Positions 1-7,880 of a stretch of DNA of 64,000 nucleotides are shown here, one piece after another. The DNA lies in NCBI GenBank assembly GCA_030682655.1, contig JAUXNU010000160.1, positions 1 to 64,000 on the forward strand, written 5' to 3'. A model generated the notes under the pieces. It did no database searches, was not told where the DNA came from, and saw only the letters and a list, made by a program, of their open reading frames with translations. Made by a program: the position numbers and the translations under genes. Source of the DNA: Actinomycetota bacterium. Its GTDB lineage: Bacteria; Actinomycetota; Coriobacteriia; Anaerosomatales; JAUXNU01. Numbering within the stretch: position 1 is the first letter of the stretch; each line of letters opens with the position of its first letter.

Positions 1-96
1 GGGATCGCCGCACCGTTCGACTGGAAGTTCACCCGCGACGACCTCGCCGAACTCATGGCGAAGCTATCGGATACGGCGGTGCGGGCCGCGGCGTGA
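1..96 (+). pseudogene. 3' end of a transposase, probably IS630-type (partial at window edge)
   Basis: Frame 1 is open from the first base to a TGA at 94-96 and encodes about 31 residues. The peptide contains PFDWKFTRDDLAELMAKL, which resembles the usual C-terminal tail of IS630-family DDE transposases (aromatic-W-x-F-T-r-x-D-L). Only the tail is visible, so completeness of the upstream gene cannot be judged. It borders the toxin-antitoxin island, as expected of a mobile-element boundary. The family call rests on the tail motif alone. Confidence 0.5.
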
Positions 97-106
97 GGAG
101 GGACGG

Positions 107-1447
107 TTACGTGAGCGAACTTACGGTTTGGAGTACTAGCCGTAGATTCTTGCCTACGGTCTTGAGTAATGGAGCGGGCACGCTGTGTTCGGCGGCCAGG
201 TCGTTCCATCGCGACACATGCTCTGTTGTCTCGTCGATTGTCCGATCGATTGTCCGCTTGCTGAATAGGGGGCTCAACTTCTCAAGGCTATAGAAGTCTT
301 CTCGCACGAAGTCGTCTCGCTTCCCATTGAGCTTCATCCAGTGGCTGCTTACCCAATGGCTTCCAGGCCGGTAGCTGTAGGCCAAGTCGTAGGCAGGAGC
401 CAATCGCCAATCGTCTTTGTCATCGAGCATGAATGCGATGTTCTTTGAATGATCGTCATGATTGCGGGCAACAATATTGAACACCAAGCGTTTGAGTATC
501 TGCATTGCAGCATCGGAGCCCAGTCCCAGCTCTCTGGCGGTAGCGAACAGCTCGGCGTAGGAGTACGAGCCTGCTTGTCTGTAGCTGATGTGCGCGAGAC
601 CATTCAGTGTTTGTACATGGCGCTTCTCATTGCCATCTCTATCGAAGCGCTGGGTAATGAAGTGGCGTCGATCACCTTCATTGAGCAGGCGGCAAGGCAT
701 CATGTCTATCCCACAGGCGGTCGCCATCAGGTGATACACATACTCCATTGCTCCATAGCCCATCGGATCGCCAAAGGCTTCCTTGTCCCTGATGCGTTCG
801 CTGACGCCGTCGAACTTCATGATGAAATGAGTGAACCCATCCGGCACGTCTGCTTGCCCTGATCGCACTTGGGTGAAGTCATCGTTGAACGCGAGGACCG
901 CTTTCGGCCGAGCACCGCCTGCACTCACACCCACAGACAACAGCGCTAGCATGGCTTCCTCATCCTGTTGGCCCTGTTCGCCCAGGTGAACCCGGAACTG
1001 CGCTCGTTTATCCAGGATTTCCTGGGCAACAGAGACCAAAGACTCAATCTCAATAGGCTGTGAAGTGTTCAAGCCCTTTCTTCGGGCAGCGGGGTGATAA
1101 GTCAGTGCCCCCATGCCACGCTGTCCTGTGTACTTGAGGCGCTCTATTGGTGTGACGTCAGCTGTCGACCTGCCCTGGTTGGCCATCCAGGCGTCCAGCA
1201 CAGCATTGCCGAAATCATCGGGCAAAGAGTCCGCTATCATTCCAGGCAACCCATGGAACACTTCTGGATCAGCTTCTGGAAATGAATATATGCTCCGAGA
1301 CAGAGGCATCTTCAGGGGCGATAGCTCCACGCCTGTTCTGACAAAGCGAGGGTCGAACTCGAACGAACCGACACCCGTCTCGGTATCGAAACTGACAGCG
1401 CCGACATCCTGCTCTCTGTATTTCACGCTGGCGACATCCATCACCAC
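107..1447 (-). CDS. hipA: HipA-type serine/threonine kinase toxin
   Basis: HipA kinases phosphorylate cytosolic targets, classically glutamyl-tRNA synthetase, causing growth arrest. The 446-residue product has the HipA N-terminal subdomain (RGMGAL near residue 112) and the catalytic loop RNHDDHSKN followed by LAPAYDL, the metal-binding Asp segment. Length fits the family (about 420-450). GTG at 1447 is preceded by AAGGAGG at about 10 nt; an ATG at 1441 overlaps the hipB stop as TGATG and is the alternative start. It lies downstream of hipB and is cotranscribed. Base composition is visibly more AT-rich than in most of the window, suggesting acquisition with the adjacent transposase remnant. 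Confidence 0.93.
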   Translation of the reverse strand: MVMDVASVKYREQDVGAVSFDTETGVGSFEFDPRFVRTGVELSPLKMPLSRSIYSFPEADPEVFHGLPGMIADSLPDDFGNAVLDAWMANQGRSTADVTPIERLKYTGQRGMGALTYHPAARRKGLNTSQPIEIESLVSVAQEILDKRAQFRVHLGEQGQQDEEAMLALLSVGVSAGGARPKAVLAFNDDFTQVRSGQADVPDGFTHFIMKFDGVSERIRDKEAFGDPMGYGAMEYVYHLMATACGIDMMPCRLLNEGDRRHFITQRFDRDGNEKRHVQTLNGLAHISYRQAGSYSYAELFATARELGLGSDAAMQILKRLVFNIVARNHDDHSKNIAFMLDDKDDWRLAPAYDLAYSYRPGSHWVSSHWMKLNGKRDDFVREDFYSLEKLSPLFSKRTIDRTIDETTEHVSRWNDLAAEHSVPAPLLKTVGKNLRLVLQTVSSLT

Positions 1448-1791
1448 GAGGGTCTATCCTCCTTGGTTCGAGCCGCCTTCTTCTTTGTCTTCGATGCCCG
1501 CTGCCGTTCTTGACCTTTGAGTTTCGCCAACTGTATGGGTGATATCTCTTGCACGGGCAGAAACACATTCAGTTGGTTCACCATGTCCATTGAGACCAGT
1601 ATGGCGACCAGATTCTCCAGCTGAACTCTTCCCTTCTCAGCGTTGAGAACAGTCCTTCTACTCAGGCCCGCACGAGATGCCACCTCAGCTTGAGTCAGAT
1701 CAGCATTGAGCCTCGCTTGCTTGAGCCTATTGCCTAGTTCCTCGGCTATGGCAACTGGAGTCATCTTCTCAAGTCCCATAATGTTATCCAT
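1441..1791 (-). CDS. hipB: HipB-type XRE antitoxin and repressor
   Basis: This is a helix-turn-helix antitoxin that would bind HipA and repress the operon. The XRE fold is clear: ELGNRLKQARLNADLTQ, then AEVASRAGLSRRTVLNAEKG as recognition helix, then LENLVAILVSMDMV. The frame is open to 1953, but residues before the methionine at 1791 look non-coding. Methionines at 1791 and 1779 are both plausible; neither has a strong ribosome-binding site. The C-terminal tail is basic (KTKKKAARTK) and could contact DNA. The stop overlaps the start of hipA, indicating coupled translation. Confidence 0.88.
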   Translation of the reverse strand: MDNIMGLEKMTPVAIAEELGNRLKQARLNADLTQAEVASRAGLSRRTVLNAEKGRVQLENLVAILVSMDMVNQLNVFLPVQEISPIQLAKLKGQERQRASKTKKKAARTKEDRPSW

Positions 1792-1867
1792 TCTGCACAT
1801 TGAGTGGATATTGGGCTCGTAACGTGAGCGCATGTGTACATTGTAACCGATACATATTGCAGTGCAA
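1785..1867 (-). promoter_or_regulatory. Candidate hipBA promoter and operator
   Basis: On the minus strand a -35-like TTGCAC (1862-1867) and a -10-like TACAAT (1840-1845) are separated by 16 nt, about 50 nt upstream of hipB. An inverted repeat TATCCA-N14-TGGATA (1785-1790 and 1805-1810) overlaps the hipB start. Its half-site matches the TATCC...GGATA half-site of the E. coli HipB operator, but the spacing differs (N16 between TATCC and GGATA rather than N8). Promoter and operator functions are inferred. Confidence 0.45.
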
Positions 1868-2119
1868 ACCTCAGGATGCACGATTTGCAGCATCAAGCGC
1901 ACTGCTTGCATTTCACGTGCGCCGCCCAAGTGCGCTTTGCGATGCATAATCAAGTCGCACAGCTAGCGGATGATCGCCCACTTGAAGTTTGTCGTTGAAC
2001 AACATGCGGAGTGCTACGTTGCGTATCCCCTAGGGATGCGCGGCTCGGGTTCGAGGTGGTGCTCGACGCTCTCCGACGAATCGAGCTGCAGGCAACCTGA
2101 TACAGAATGCCCGTACGTA

Positions 2120-2146
2120 TTGACAATCGCGCTGTCACAAATGACA
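2120..2146 (+). promoter_or_regulatory. Candidate promoter/operator of the first AbiEi gene
   Basis: A consensus TTGACA (2120-2125) is followed by an inverted repeat TGTCA-CAAA-TGACA (2133-2146). The TGACA half-site therefore occurs at 2121-2125, 2133-2137 (inverted) and 2142-2146. AbiEi proteins autorepress through inverted repeats, so this is a reasonable operator. No convincing -10 box is visible at standard spacing. Confidence 0.35.
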
Positions 2147-2174
2147 CTCAAAATGTCTCCAGAAGACAGGATGA

Positions 2175-2978
2175 GTGATTGAAGTGACAGCAAGCCGTGA
2201 CATATCGCCCGCGCTGGCTCCCTTGGTGCAGCATCTGGAATTGGAGCAGCCGAGAGTGGTGAGCACCTCGGACTTGGCCGCGTACGCTGCTGAAGCTGGC
2301 CTTGACTGGCCCGTGCCGCTCATCGTCCGTCGTCTTCGCGACCGCGGATGGCTGCTCGATCTCACCACGCGCGGTGTGTGGGAGTTCGCACCCGGCGCAC
2401 GCGCGGGGGCCTTTGGTGCCGGCGACCCGCTCATCGAACTGAGGGCAACGCTCCGGCGCGACCCCTCAGCACCGTATGCTGTGGCCGCTGAGTCCTCGGC
2501 ATACCTGCTTGGCCTGTCGAGCAGGCGTCCGCAGCAGGATGTCATTTGCACGGTTGAGGGCGTCAGACCGCCTCAGGCTCTCGCCTCGTTCAGGGTGGTC
2601 AGGTGGGCGGCGGCGAGCCCGTTTGCTGTCAAAGACGGCCTGCCGACGTGGTCCGTGGAGACGCTCATCGCGTTCATGACCTCGAAACCGGGCGGTTATC
2701 GTGACTGGCCGAACGTGGGCGAGTGGATCGTCCAGGCCGCAGCGGACGTCTCGGTCGGCGTATTGATGGGCGAGCTCCAAGGTCAGGCGAGAAGCGCATG
2801 GGCGCGGGCGGCGTACCTGCTGGAGGAAGGGAAGAGGCCCGACCTCGCAGCCGATCTCCTCGAGGCCGCGCCACCGGGAAGTGGGCCGTACTACCTTGGC
2901 GCGCGGGAGGCGCCGGGAAGGTACAACTCCACGTACGGGGTCGTCGACTCGACCGGAATGAGCGTCGGGGGCGAGTGA
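2175..2978 (+). CDS. AbiEi-family type IV antitoxin, toxin partner decayed
   Basis: AbiEi proteins are winged-helix transcriptional autorepressors and antitoxins of AbiEii nucleotidyltransferases. The 267-residue product has an N-terminal HTH (residues 25-55: VSTSDLAAYAAEAGLDW, then IVRRLRDRGWLLDL) and a C-terminal region with the usual SAYLLGL and WSVETLIAFM segments. GTG at 2175 opens the frame; a GTG at 2184 is an alternative. The stop overlaps a GTG that begins an AbiEii-like reading frame (2975), which degenerates after about 40 codons. The antitoxin thus appears stranded without a functional toxin. Confidence 0.8.
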   Translation: MIEVTASRDISPALAPLVQHLELEQPRVVSTSDLAAYAAEAGLDWPVPLIVRRLRDRGWLLDLTTRGVWEFAPGARAGAFGAGDPLIELRATLRRDPSAPYAVAAESSAYLLGLSSRRPQQDVICTVEGVRPPQALASFRVVRWAAASPFAVKDGLPTWSVETLIAFMTSKPGGYRDWPNVGEWIVQAAADVSVGVLMGELQGQARSAWARAAYLLEEGKRPDLAADLLEAAPPGSGPYYLGAREAPGRYNSTYGVVDSTGMSVGGE

Positions 2979-3115
2979 TCACCGAGGGACATCTCGTACG
3001 CCATTTCCAGGGGCGCAAGGGTGGACGCGGTCCGGCGATCATAGACATCGCCCAGGATCATCTGCTCGGCGAACGCGATGAGCTTGGCTGCTCAAGGGTG
3101 GACTCACACAGGTCG
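2975..3115 (+). pseudogene. Truncated remnant of an AbiEii nucleotidyltransferase toxin
   Basis: The frame starts with GTG overlapping the AbiEi stop (GTGA), the standard abiE arrangement. It encodes VITEGHLVRHFQGR followed by AIIDIAQDHLL and DELG, which matches the start of AbiEii/AbiGii toxins. After that the similarity stops: the hydrophobic-GGTAL and S-D-x-D nucleotidyltransferase motifs are absent, and the frame runs into unrelated residues to a stop at 3244. I read this as a 3' deletion of the toxin gene. Confidence 0.65.
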
Positions 3116-3212
3116 GGGCCGTGCGTCGCCCGCAATCGAAGCTGGGGTCGGGCCCTGAGACCCTGCGCCCCTTCTTGGACAGCCGGGCGAAGTCCGCGGA
3201 GCTGTGAGTCGT

Positions 3213-3719
3213 CTATCCGAGCGTCTTGCGCACGTCCTTCATGAGCACCATGAGATGCAGTGGATCCGTCGGAGAAGCTTCGAAACCGTACCTGAGATAG
3301 AACGCCGTCACTGTCTCGTGAATGGCGTTCACCAGGACGACCCGCGCGCCGATGGTCTCTGCGGCGGCTGCCGCCTTGCGCAGCGCCTCGATCAACAACG
3401 CCTCTCCGATTCCTCGGCCTTGCTCGCCCCGATCGACGGCCAGTCGGCCGATGAGTATTCCCGGAATAGCCTGGGCGCCCTGGCCTTTCGCGGCTCGTGC
3501 GCTGGCACCCTGCGGTTCAATACTCGCCGCGGCCACGCTGAAGTATCCGACAACGCGGTTCTGCCGGGCTACAACGTATGTGCGTGACTTGTCGGCTTGT
3601 TGGTCCGAAAGGGCGCGCTTGATCAGGAACTCGTTGAGAGAGTCGGCGCCGCAGTCGAACTGGCTTGCGTCGTGATCGGGACCGAGTGGCTCGGGACCGA
3701 ACAGCTGATCATCGCTCAC
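3213..3719 (-). CDS. GNAT-family acetyltransferase toxin (TacT-like)
   Basis: TacT-type toxins acetylate the amino acid on charged tRNAs and stop translation. The 168-residue protein has the family signature: an N-terminal FDCGADSLNEFL segment, the acetyl-CoA-binding RLAVDRGEQGRGIGEAL (R/Q-x-x-G-x-G/A), and a C-terminal FYLRYGFEASPTDPLHLMV that carries the conserved tyrosine and the P-x-x-L-M motif. It overlaps the upstream DUF1778 antitoxin by 11 nt, the usual TacAT arrangement. Substrate is inferred from the family. Confidence 0.88.
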   Translation of the reverse strand: MSDDQLFGPEPLGPDHDASQFDCGADSLNEFLIKRALSDQQADKSRTYVVARQNRVVGYFSVAAASIEPQGASARAAKGQGAQAIPGILIGRLAVDRGEQGRGIGEALLIEALRKAAAAAETIGARVVLVNAIHETVTAFYLRYGFEASPTDPLHLMVLMKDVRKTLG

Positions 3720-4008
3720 TGAACGGACTCGGCTTCGACGCCGCGGCCTTCAGCTCGGAGATCTCACGGGCGGGTCGATCGAGCTCGGCGACAAACGCAC
3801 CCCAAGCATCGGGCGGGAGTACGAAACGCGTCTGCTCGGAGAGCACGTCCTCGGCAGAGCGCAGCGCGGCCTGCATCACGAACTGACTCGTGCTCACACG
3901 AGAGGCGCGAGCGGCCCGCTCGACGAACTCCTTTTCCTCACCGCGAGCGCGAATGTTGAGACGCTCGCTTTTCTTTGTCACCTCTGCCACTGGCGCAACT
4001 CGATTCAA
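3709..4008 (-). CDS. DUF1778 ribbon-helix-helix antitoxin (TacA-like)
   Basis: This 99-residue protein has the DUF1778 layout: an N-terminal strand RLNIRARGEEKEFVERAA, helices SRVSTSQFVMQAALRSAEDVL, and a C-terminal segment LPPDAWGAFVAELDRP that wraps the GNAT toxin. The start is a TTG at 4006-4008 with AGGGAG eight nucleotides upstream; internal GTGs lack such a site. It is cotranscribed with and overlaps the toxin gene. It would neutralise the acetyltransferase and repress the operon. Confidence 0.87.
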   Translation of the reverse strand: MNRVAPVAEVTKKSERLNIRARGEEKEFVERAARASRVSTSQFVMQAALRSAEDVLSEQTRFVLPPDAWGAFVAELDRPAREISELKAAASKPSPFSER

Positions 4009-4031
4009 TCAGATCGCTCCCTGCTGTCGCG

Positions 4032-4070
4032 ATGTACGTACATTGTACCCACACCGTCCCCCGGCGTCGA
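4032..4070 (-). promoter_or_regulatory. tacAT promoter with perfect 12-bp palindromic operator
   Basis: ATGTACGTACAT (4032-4043) is a perfect palindrome just upstream of tacA. It overlaps a -10-like TACAAT on the minus strand (4042-4047). A -35-like TCGACG lies 17 nt further up (4065-4070). The same ten bases GTACATTGTA occur in the hipBA promoter at 1836-1845. An operator overlapping the -10 box fits autorepression by the ribbon-helix-helix antitoxin; this role is inferred. Confidence 0.5.
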
Positions 4071-4148
4071 CCTAATCTCACCATCGTTCACGGTGCGGCC
4101 TGTCGTCATGATAGAACATATGTTCGTATATGCAAGACATCGGAGGCC

Positions 4149-4190
4149 TTGACTTCTCGGCCATTCCGGCGGTATGAACAAATGGTATGA
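4149..4190 (+). promoter_or_regulatory. vapBC promoter with direct GGTATGA repeats
   Basis: TTGACT (4149-4154) and TATGAA (4173-4178) are 18 nt apart and make a plausible promoter for the vapBC pair. The heptamer GGTATGA occurs twice in direct orientation, at 4171-4177 and 4184-4190, 13 bp apart, with the first copy overlapping the -10 box. The same heptamer forms the palindromic operator of the related vapBC at 17 kb, which supports its being the VapB-recognised half-site. Confidence 0.5.
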
Positions 4191-4212
4191 ATCCAACGCC
4201 CGGGGAGTCGCC

Positions 4213-4512
4213 ATGCCCAAACGGAAGGTCGCGGTCGCGCTGTCGGACTGGCTCCTCGACGAGCTGGACGACGCTGCCGGGCGGGCGCATCGGAGTCGCA
4301 GCGCGCTCGTGGAAGAAGCGGTCGCCGACTACGTCGTCCGGCGCCGCACCCACGAGGCGGACGCCGCGTTTCGCGCGGGGGCAACGCTGGCCCTCGAGGA
4401 CATGGAACGGTTCGCCTCGGAATACGAGGCAGATCCCGGCGCTGCCATTGAGCCATCGAGCCTGGAGAAGCTGCGCGCCTTGCGTGCCGAGGGGCGCGGA
4501 GTGGGCGAGTGA
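4213..4512 (+). CDS. vapB: VapB-type ribbon-helix-helix antitoxin
   Basis: The 99-residue product starts at the ATG at 4213, preceded by GGGGAG. An upstream in-frame ATG at 4174 lies inside the putative operator and is unlikely. The RHH fold is seen in KVAVALSDWLLDELDDAA, then RSRSALVEEAVADYV. A helical C-terminal part would occupy the toxin groove. The gene ends with GTGA shared with the downstream PIN toxin, so translation is coupled. It is paralogous in layout to the module at 17 kb. Confidence 0.82.
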   Translation: MPKRKVAVALSDWLLDELDDAAGRAHRSRSALVEEAVADYVVRRRTHEADAAFRAGATLALEDMERFASEYEADPGAAIEPSSLEKLRALRAEGRGVGE

Positions 4513-4913
4513 GCGTACCGGTTTGCGTTGTCGACGCGTCGGTCGGCGTGAAGTGGTTCCGCAACGAGCCGGGTTCGGCCGAGGCCCGAGAACTCGTGTC
4601 GCGCCATATCCTCGGCGAGATCGTCATCGCGGTCGACGCGCTGTTTGCCTGCGAGGTCCTGCGGGTCGCGTCGAGAAACGCGAACGCGGGGGACGTCCCG
4701 CGGGTGTGGAAGGACCTCGAGGCGCTTGAGTTGGTGACGGTCCCCCTTGGCGGCGAGCTGGTCGAGGCTGCGGCCGACGTGCGCGAGAAGTTCGGGTGCA
4801 CGCTCTACGACGGTTTCTCGGCAGGGCTGGCCGATCTGCTCGACGCCCCGCTCTACTCGGCCGACGCGCGAGTGCACGGGCGATACCCGCGGGTGCGGAT
4901 GGTGGGGGCGTAG
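4509..4913 (+). CDS. vapC: VapC-type PIN-domain ribonuclease toxin
   Basis: PIN toxins are Mg-dependent ribonucleases that cleave tRNA or rRNA. The 134-residue protein carries the acidic quartet: Asp9 in VVDASVGVKWF, Glu49 in FACEVL, and Asp residues in LYDGFSAGLA and YSADARVHGRYP. It starts at the GTG overlapping the vapB stop. Closely related in sequence (DASVGVKWFR...EPGS.EAR) to the VapC at 17333, suggesting duplication or repeated acquisition of one family. A fragment matching its 3' end persists at 9305-9354. Confidence 0.88.
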   Translation: MSVPVCVVDASVGVKWFRNEPGSAEARELVSRHILGEIVIAVDALFACEVLRVASRNANAGDVPRVWKDLEALELVTVPLGGELVEAAADVREKFGCTLYDGFSAGLADLLDAPLYSADARVHGRYPRVRMVGA

Positions 4914-4922
4914 GGGCCGGCA

Positions 4923-4949
4923 GATATTGCCGACAGCGTCGACAATATC
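4923..4949. promoter_or_regulatory. 27-bp interrupted palindrome between vapC and abiEi
   Basis: Two 12-bp arms separated by AGC pair with a single mismatch: GATATTG (4923-4929) with CAATATC (4943-4949), and nested CGAC (4931-4934) with GTCG (4938-4941). It lies 10 nt after the vapC stop and about 80 nt before the abiEi start. It could be an operator for the abiE pair or a hairpin terminator for vapBC. There is no T-tract, which favours the operator reading. Confidence 0.4.
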
Positions 4950-5029
4950 GGGCGGGAGCATCGTGAAACAGGTGAAACGGTGTTGTGATAGACTGCGAAT
5001 ACATAAAGAGATAGGTATTGGGAGTCACC

Positions 5030-5833
5030 ATGAACACCAAGACGTCATCGACACTTCGATACCTCGAGTCTCACGAGGTCTTCACTCTCGATGAGTTCCT
5101 GGCTGAGGTCGACCCCACTGTGGCGGAACGAACACGCTATCAGAATCTCCAGAACGCGGTGGCGCGAGAACAGGCCTACCGCCTGAAGAGGGGGTTGTAC
5201 GCATCTAACCTTGGCGTGTACCGGGACCGGGTGCCCAACGTTCATCTCGTTGCTGCGAAGGCGGCGCCGGATGCCGTGCTTTCACATCACTCGGCTCTGG
5301 AAGCACACGGTGTTGCGCATACGCCGCTGCGTACCGTGTACTTCGCATCCGCGTTCAAGGTGAGTGGCTTTCAGGTACGAGGCTACCGGTTTCGCCGAGT
5401 TGCTTCTCCCGCGGTGTCAGACCCGGACGCTAGGCTTGACGAGTTCGTGACACGACTGAGGGCGGGGGAGGCCATCGTGAGTGCGACCACCAAAGAGCGG
5501 ACGCTGGTCGACTGCGTGCACAATCTGCGTCTCGCGGGAGGACTCGAGGAACTGCTGCGCAGTCTCGGCGGCTTCACATCGATGTCGGCGACGCTCGTAG
5601 CGCGCTACGTCGACCTGCTGTCTTCACCGACTCTGACGGCTCGAGCGGGTTGGGTGCTGGAGCTCTTCGCGGATCGTTGGCACGTCGACGTGTCTGTGCT
5701 GAATCGTATGCAGGAGTCAGTTGGTCGGGGCACCTATCGGCTGCTCCCGAGCGCAATGGATCAGGAGTTTGTGTCCCGGTGGCGACTTTACGTGCCTGCC
5801 GACCTTCCGATAGACGAGTGGGTGCGAGGATGA
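5030..5833 (+). CDS. AbiEi-family type IV antitoxin
   Basis: This 267-residue protein has an N-terminal winged helix (residues about 10-60: HEVFTLDEFLAEV, RTRYQNLQNAVAREQAYRLKRGLYA) and the AbiEi core with VAAKAAPDAVLSHHSALEAHG and TTKERTLVDCV. ATG at 5030 follows GGGAG with normal spacing. An in-frame TTG at 5018 is an unlikely start. The stop overlaps the downstream AbiEii start (ATGA). AbiEi represses its own operon and counteracts the toxin without direct binding; this is the only complete abiE pair of the three loci in the window. Confidence 0.87.
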   Translation: MNTKTSSTLRYLESHEVFTLDEFLAEVDPTVAERTRYQNLQNAVAREQAYRLKRGLYASNLGVYRDRVPNVHLVAAKAAPDAVLSHHSALEAHGVAHTPLRTVYFASAFKVSGFQVRGYRFRRVASPAVSDPDARLDEFVTRLRAGEAIVSATTKERTLVDCVHNLRLAGGLEELLRSLGGFTSMSATLVARYVDLLSSPTLTARAGWVLELFADRWHVDVSVLNRMQESVGRGTYRLLPSAMDQEFVSRWRLYVPADLPIDEWVRG

Positions 5834-6921
5834 CGCGACCGATTCTCACGCTACCCATCGGCTTCGCACCTGCGGTTGTCGACAAGGTCGAGCGGATGCT
5901 GGAGGTGCTTTCGGCGCTCCGGGACGATCCGGTCTTGCGCGACGAGTTCGTGCTCCATGGCGGCACTGCCCTGAACATCTTCCATGCGCGTGCGCCGCGG
6001 CTCTCCGTTGATATCGACCTCATGTTCGTGGGGGCGATCGATGTGGGGAGAATGCAGGCCAAGCGGCCGGAGATCGATGGCCGATTCCGTGACGTAGTGA
6101 GTGCACTCGGGTATGCCGTCCAAGCGACGAACGATGAACACAGCGGTCAGACGTATCGCGTCAAATACCCTGGCGACTACCTCAAGGTCGACATCAGCTA
6201 CCTTGGCCGCGTCGCCCTGCTCGAGCCCGAACTCCGTGTGTGCGGTTTCGCGGACCCCCAGATGGTCTTCCCCGTGCTGCGACTTGAGGAGCTGGCTGCC
6301 GGCAAGGTGAAGGCGATGATGGCGCGGATGGCCGCGCGGGACCTGTATGACCTATTTCGGTTGTCCAGCTCTCGCCCGCGCCTGTTCGATGACCCGCTCG
6401 CCCGCGCACTCGCGATTAGGGCACTGTGTGCGGCGGATCCGTTTCCATTCCTAAGGGATCCGGTTGTCGCAGTCGAGAGATTCCGCGACCAATCACCCGA
6501 GTTCACGGAGCCGCTCCTCGCGACGCTGCCAGCTGACGAGGCTCTGGACTACGGAGCGATGCTGGATGCGATCGTTCACTGGCTGACACCGCTGAGTTCG
6601 CTGTCCAGCGCAGAGGCGACGTTCATGGAGCACCTGGAGAAGCGCGCGGAGTACCACCCCGAGCTGCTCTTTGATGACTGGCCGACGGTACTCGAGCGCG
6701 CCGCTGTCGATCCGGTGATGGCGTGGAAGACCTTGAACCTTCAGAAGTGGTTGACTGACTCGGCGGGCCTCGACCGGCGCGGGCTGGTGAAGCGTCCGCG
6801 AGAGGAGCGCAACGCGATCATCCGCACGCAAGCCGAGTCCGTCGCCGACGAGTACAACCGCCAAATCGACCACGAATGGCTCGATGCCGACTTGGGGGAG
6901 CGGGACAACGCTGATGAATGA
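5830..6921 (+). CDS. AbiEii-family nucleotidyltransferase toxin
   Basis: AbiEii toxins are nucleotidyltransferases; characterised relatives add nucleotides to tRNA acceptor ends. The 363-residue product shows the DUF1814/NTase signature HGGTALN near residue 39 and SVDIDLMF near residue 60, with LRLEELAAGKVKAMMARMAARDLYDLF downstream, the usual Lys and Asp region. ATG at 5830 overlaps the AbiEi stop. The frame is open upstream to 5650, but that part overlaps abiEi and is not coding. Probably active, as all expected motifs are present. Confidence 0.88.
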   Translation: MTRPILTLPIGFAPAVVDKVERMLEVLSALRDDPVLRDEFVLHGGTALNIFHARAPRLSVDIDLMFVGAIDVGRMQAKRPEIDGRFRDVVSALGYAVQATNDEHSGQTYRVKYPGDYLKVDISYLGRVALLEPELRVCGFADPQMVFPVLRLEELAAGKVKAMMARMAARDLYDLFRLSSSRPRLFDDPLARALAIRALCAADPFPFLRDPVVAVERFRDQSPEFTEPLLATLPADEALDYGAMLDAIVHWLTPLSSLSSAEATFMEHLEKRAEYHPELLFDDWPTVLERAAVDPVMAWKTLNLQKWLTDSAGLDRRGLVKRPREERNAIIRTQAESVADEYNRQIDHEWLDADLGERDNADE

Positions 6922-7026
6922 ATCCCGACCGCGACGGAGCGAAGTCTGGTGGGTCGACCTTGTTGCGGCCCACCTGGGAAGGCGGGGTGGTTTGAAGCGC
7001 TCGTGCGACCTGCAAACGCCAAGATG

Positions 7027-7063
7027 CTTGTGCAAAGTAACAGCCAGCGGTATATTACACAAG
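7027..7063 (+). promoter_or_regulatory. Promoter of the third AbiEi gene, near-leaderless
   Basis: TTGTGC (7028-7033) and TATATT (7051-7056) are spaced by exactly 17 nt. The predicted transcription start is about 5 nt before the ATG at 7068, and no ribosome-binding site is present, so translation may be effectively leaderless. CTTGTG (7027-7032) and CACAAG (7058-7063) form an inverted repeat flanking the core promoter, a candidate operator. Confidence 0.5.
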
Positions 7064-7067
7064 TGAA

Positions 7068-7880
7068 ATGGACAGTCTAGCCACTCAAAGGCCTGGAGAA
7101 GACGTCTCGACGTTCGTCGAGGAGCTTCAGGCAGCGGGCACGTACACGTTCTCCTTCGAGGACGTGCAGGCGATGCGCTCCGCGTCGGAGGTGGCAACCA
7201 TGGCCGCGCTCAGGCGTCTCAAGCGGCGCGGTCGGATCGTGGTGCCTCGGCGCGGCTTCTATGTCATCGTGCCCACGGAGTACCGCGCGGCAGGATCACC
7301 GCCGCCCTCGTGGTTTGTCGACGATCTCATGAGCTTCCTTGGCCAGCCGTACTATGTGGGCCTGTTGTCCGCGGCTGCGCTCCATGGCGCTTCGCATCAG
7401 CAGCCGATGGCCTTCCAGGTGATCACCGATCGACCGACGCGCGACGGTGTCGCCGGCCGCGCGAGGATCGAGTTCCACATGAGTGGCTCCGTCGGTGATA
7501 CGCCAGCGGCACGGGTTCGGACGGAGACGGGGACGATGCTCGTTTCGTCTCCGGAGGCCACGGCCTTCGACCTCGTTCGGTTTCCCGGCGCGGCCGGTGG
7601 CTGGAGTGGCATCGCCATGGTGCTGCAGGAACTCTCCGAGCGACTTGCACCCGACGCGCTCCAGGCTGCAGCCGCCTCACACAAGACCCCGGACATCCAG
7701 CGCCTGGGCTACGTGCTCGACCAGGTCGGGCAACCGCGTCTCGCCGAGCCCCTGCTGAGAGTCCTCGCATCGAGACGATACCGGCCTGTGGCTCTGGCGT
7801 CCGATGCCTCGGTGACCGGCAAGGTCGCCGAAAGCCCGTGGCGCGTGATCCCGAATGTCGACGTGGAGCTCGATCTGTGA
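7068..7880 (+). CDS. AbiEi-family type IV antitoxin, toxin partner decayed
   Basis: The 270-residue product matches the AbiEi layout: an N-terminal winged helix (FSFEDVQAMR, SEVATMAALRRLKRRGRIVVPRRGFYVIVPTEYR), then PPSWFVDDLMSFLGQPYYVGLLSAAALHGASHQQP and the SSPEATAFDLV region typical of the core. The stop overlaps a GTG that opens an AbiEii-like start (VIPRAQL) ending after about 20 codons. It is therefore a second stranded antitoxin in this island. It could still act as an anti-addiction or regulatory protein. Confidence 0.83.
   Translation: MDSLATQRPGEDVSTFVEELQAAGTYTFSFEDVQAMRSASEVATMAALRRLKRRGRIVVPRRGFYVIVPTEYRAAGSPPPSWFVDDLMSFLGQPYYVGLLSAAALHGASHQQPMAFQVITDRPTRDGVAGRARIEFHMSGSVGDTPAARVRTETGTMLVSSPEATAFDLVRFPGAAGGWSGIAMVLQELSERLAPDALQAAAASHKTPDIQRLGYVLDQVGQPRLAEPLLRVLASRRYRPVALASDASVTGKVAESPWRVIPNVDVELDL

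Noticed and set aside
2135-3048. Minus-strand open frames opposite the first AbiEi gene
   Set aside because: No ribosome-binding sites, Arg/Pro-rich composition typical of complement frames of GC-rich genes.
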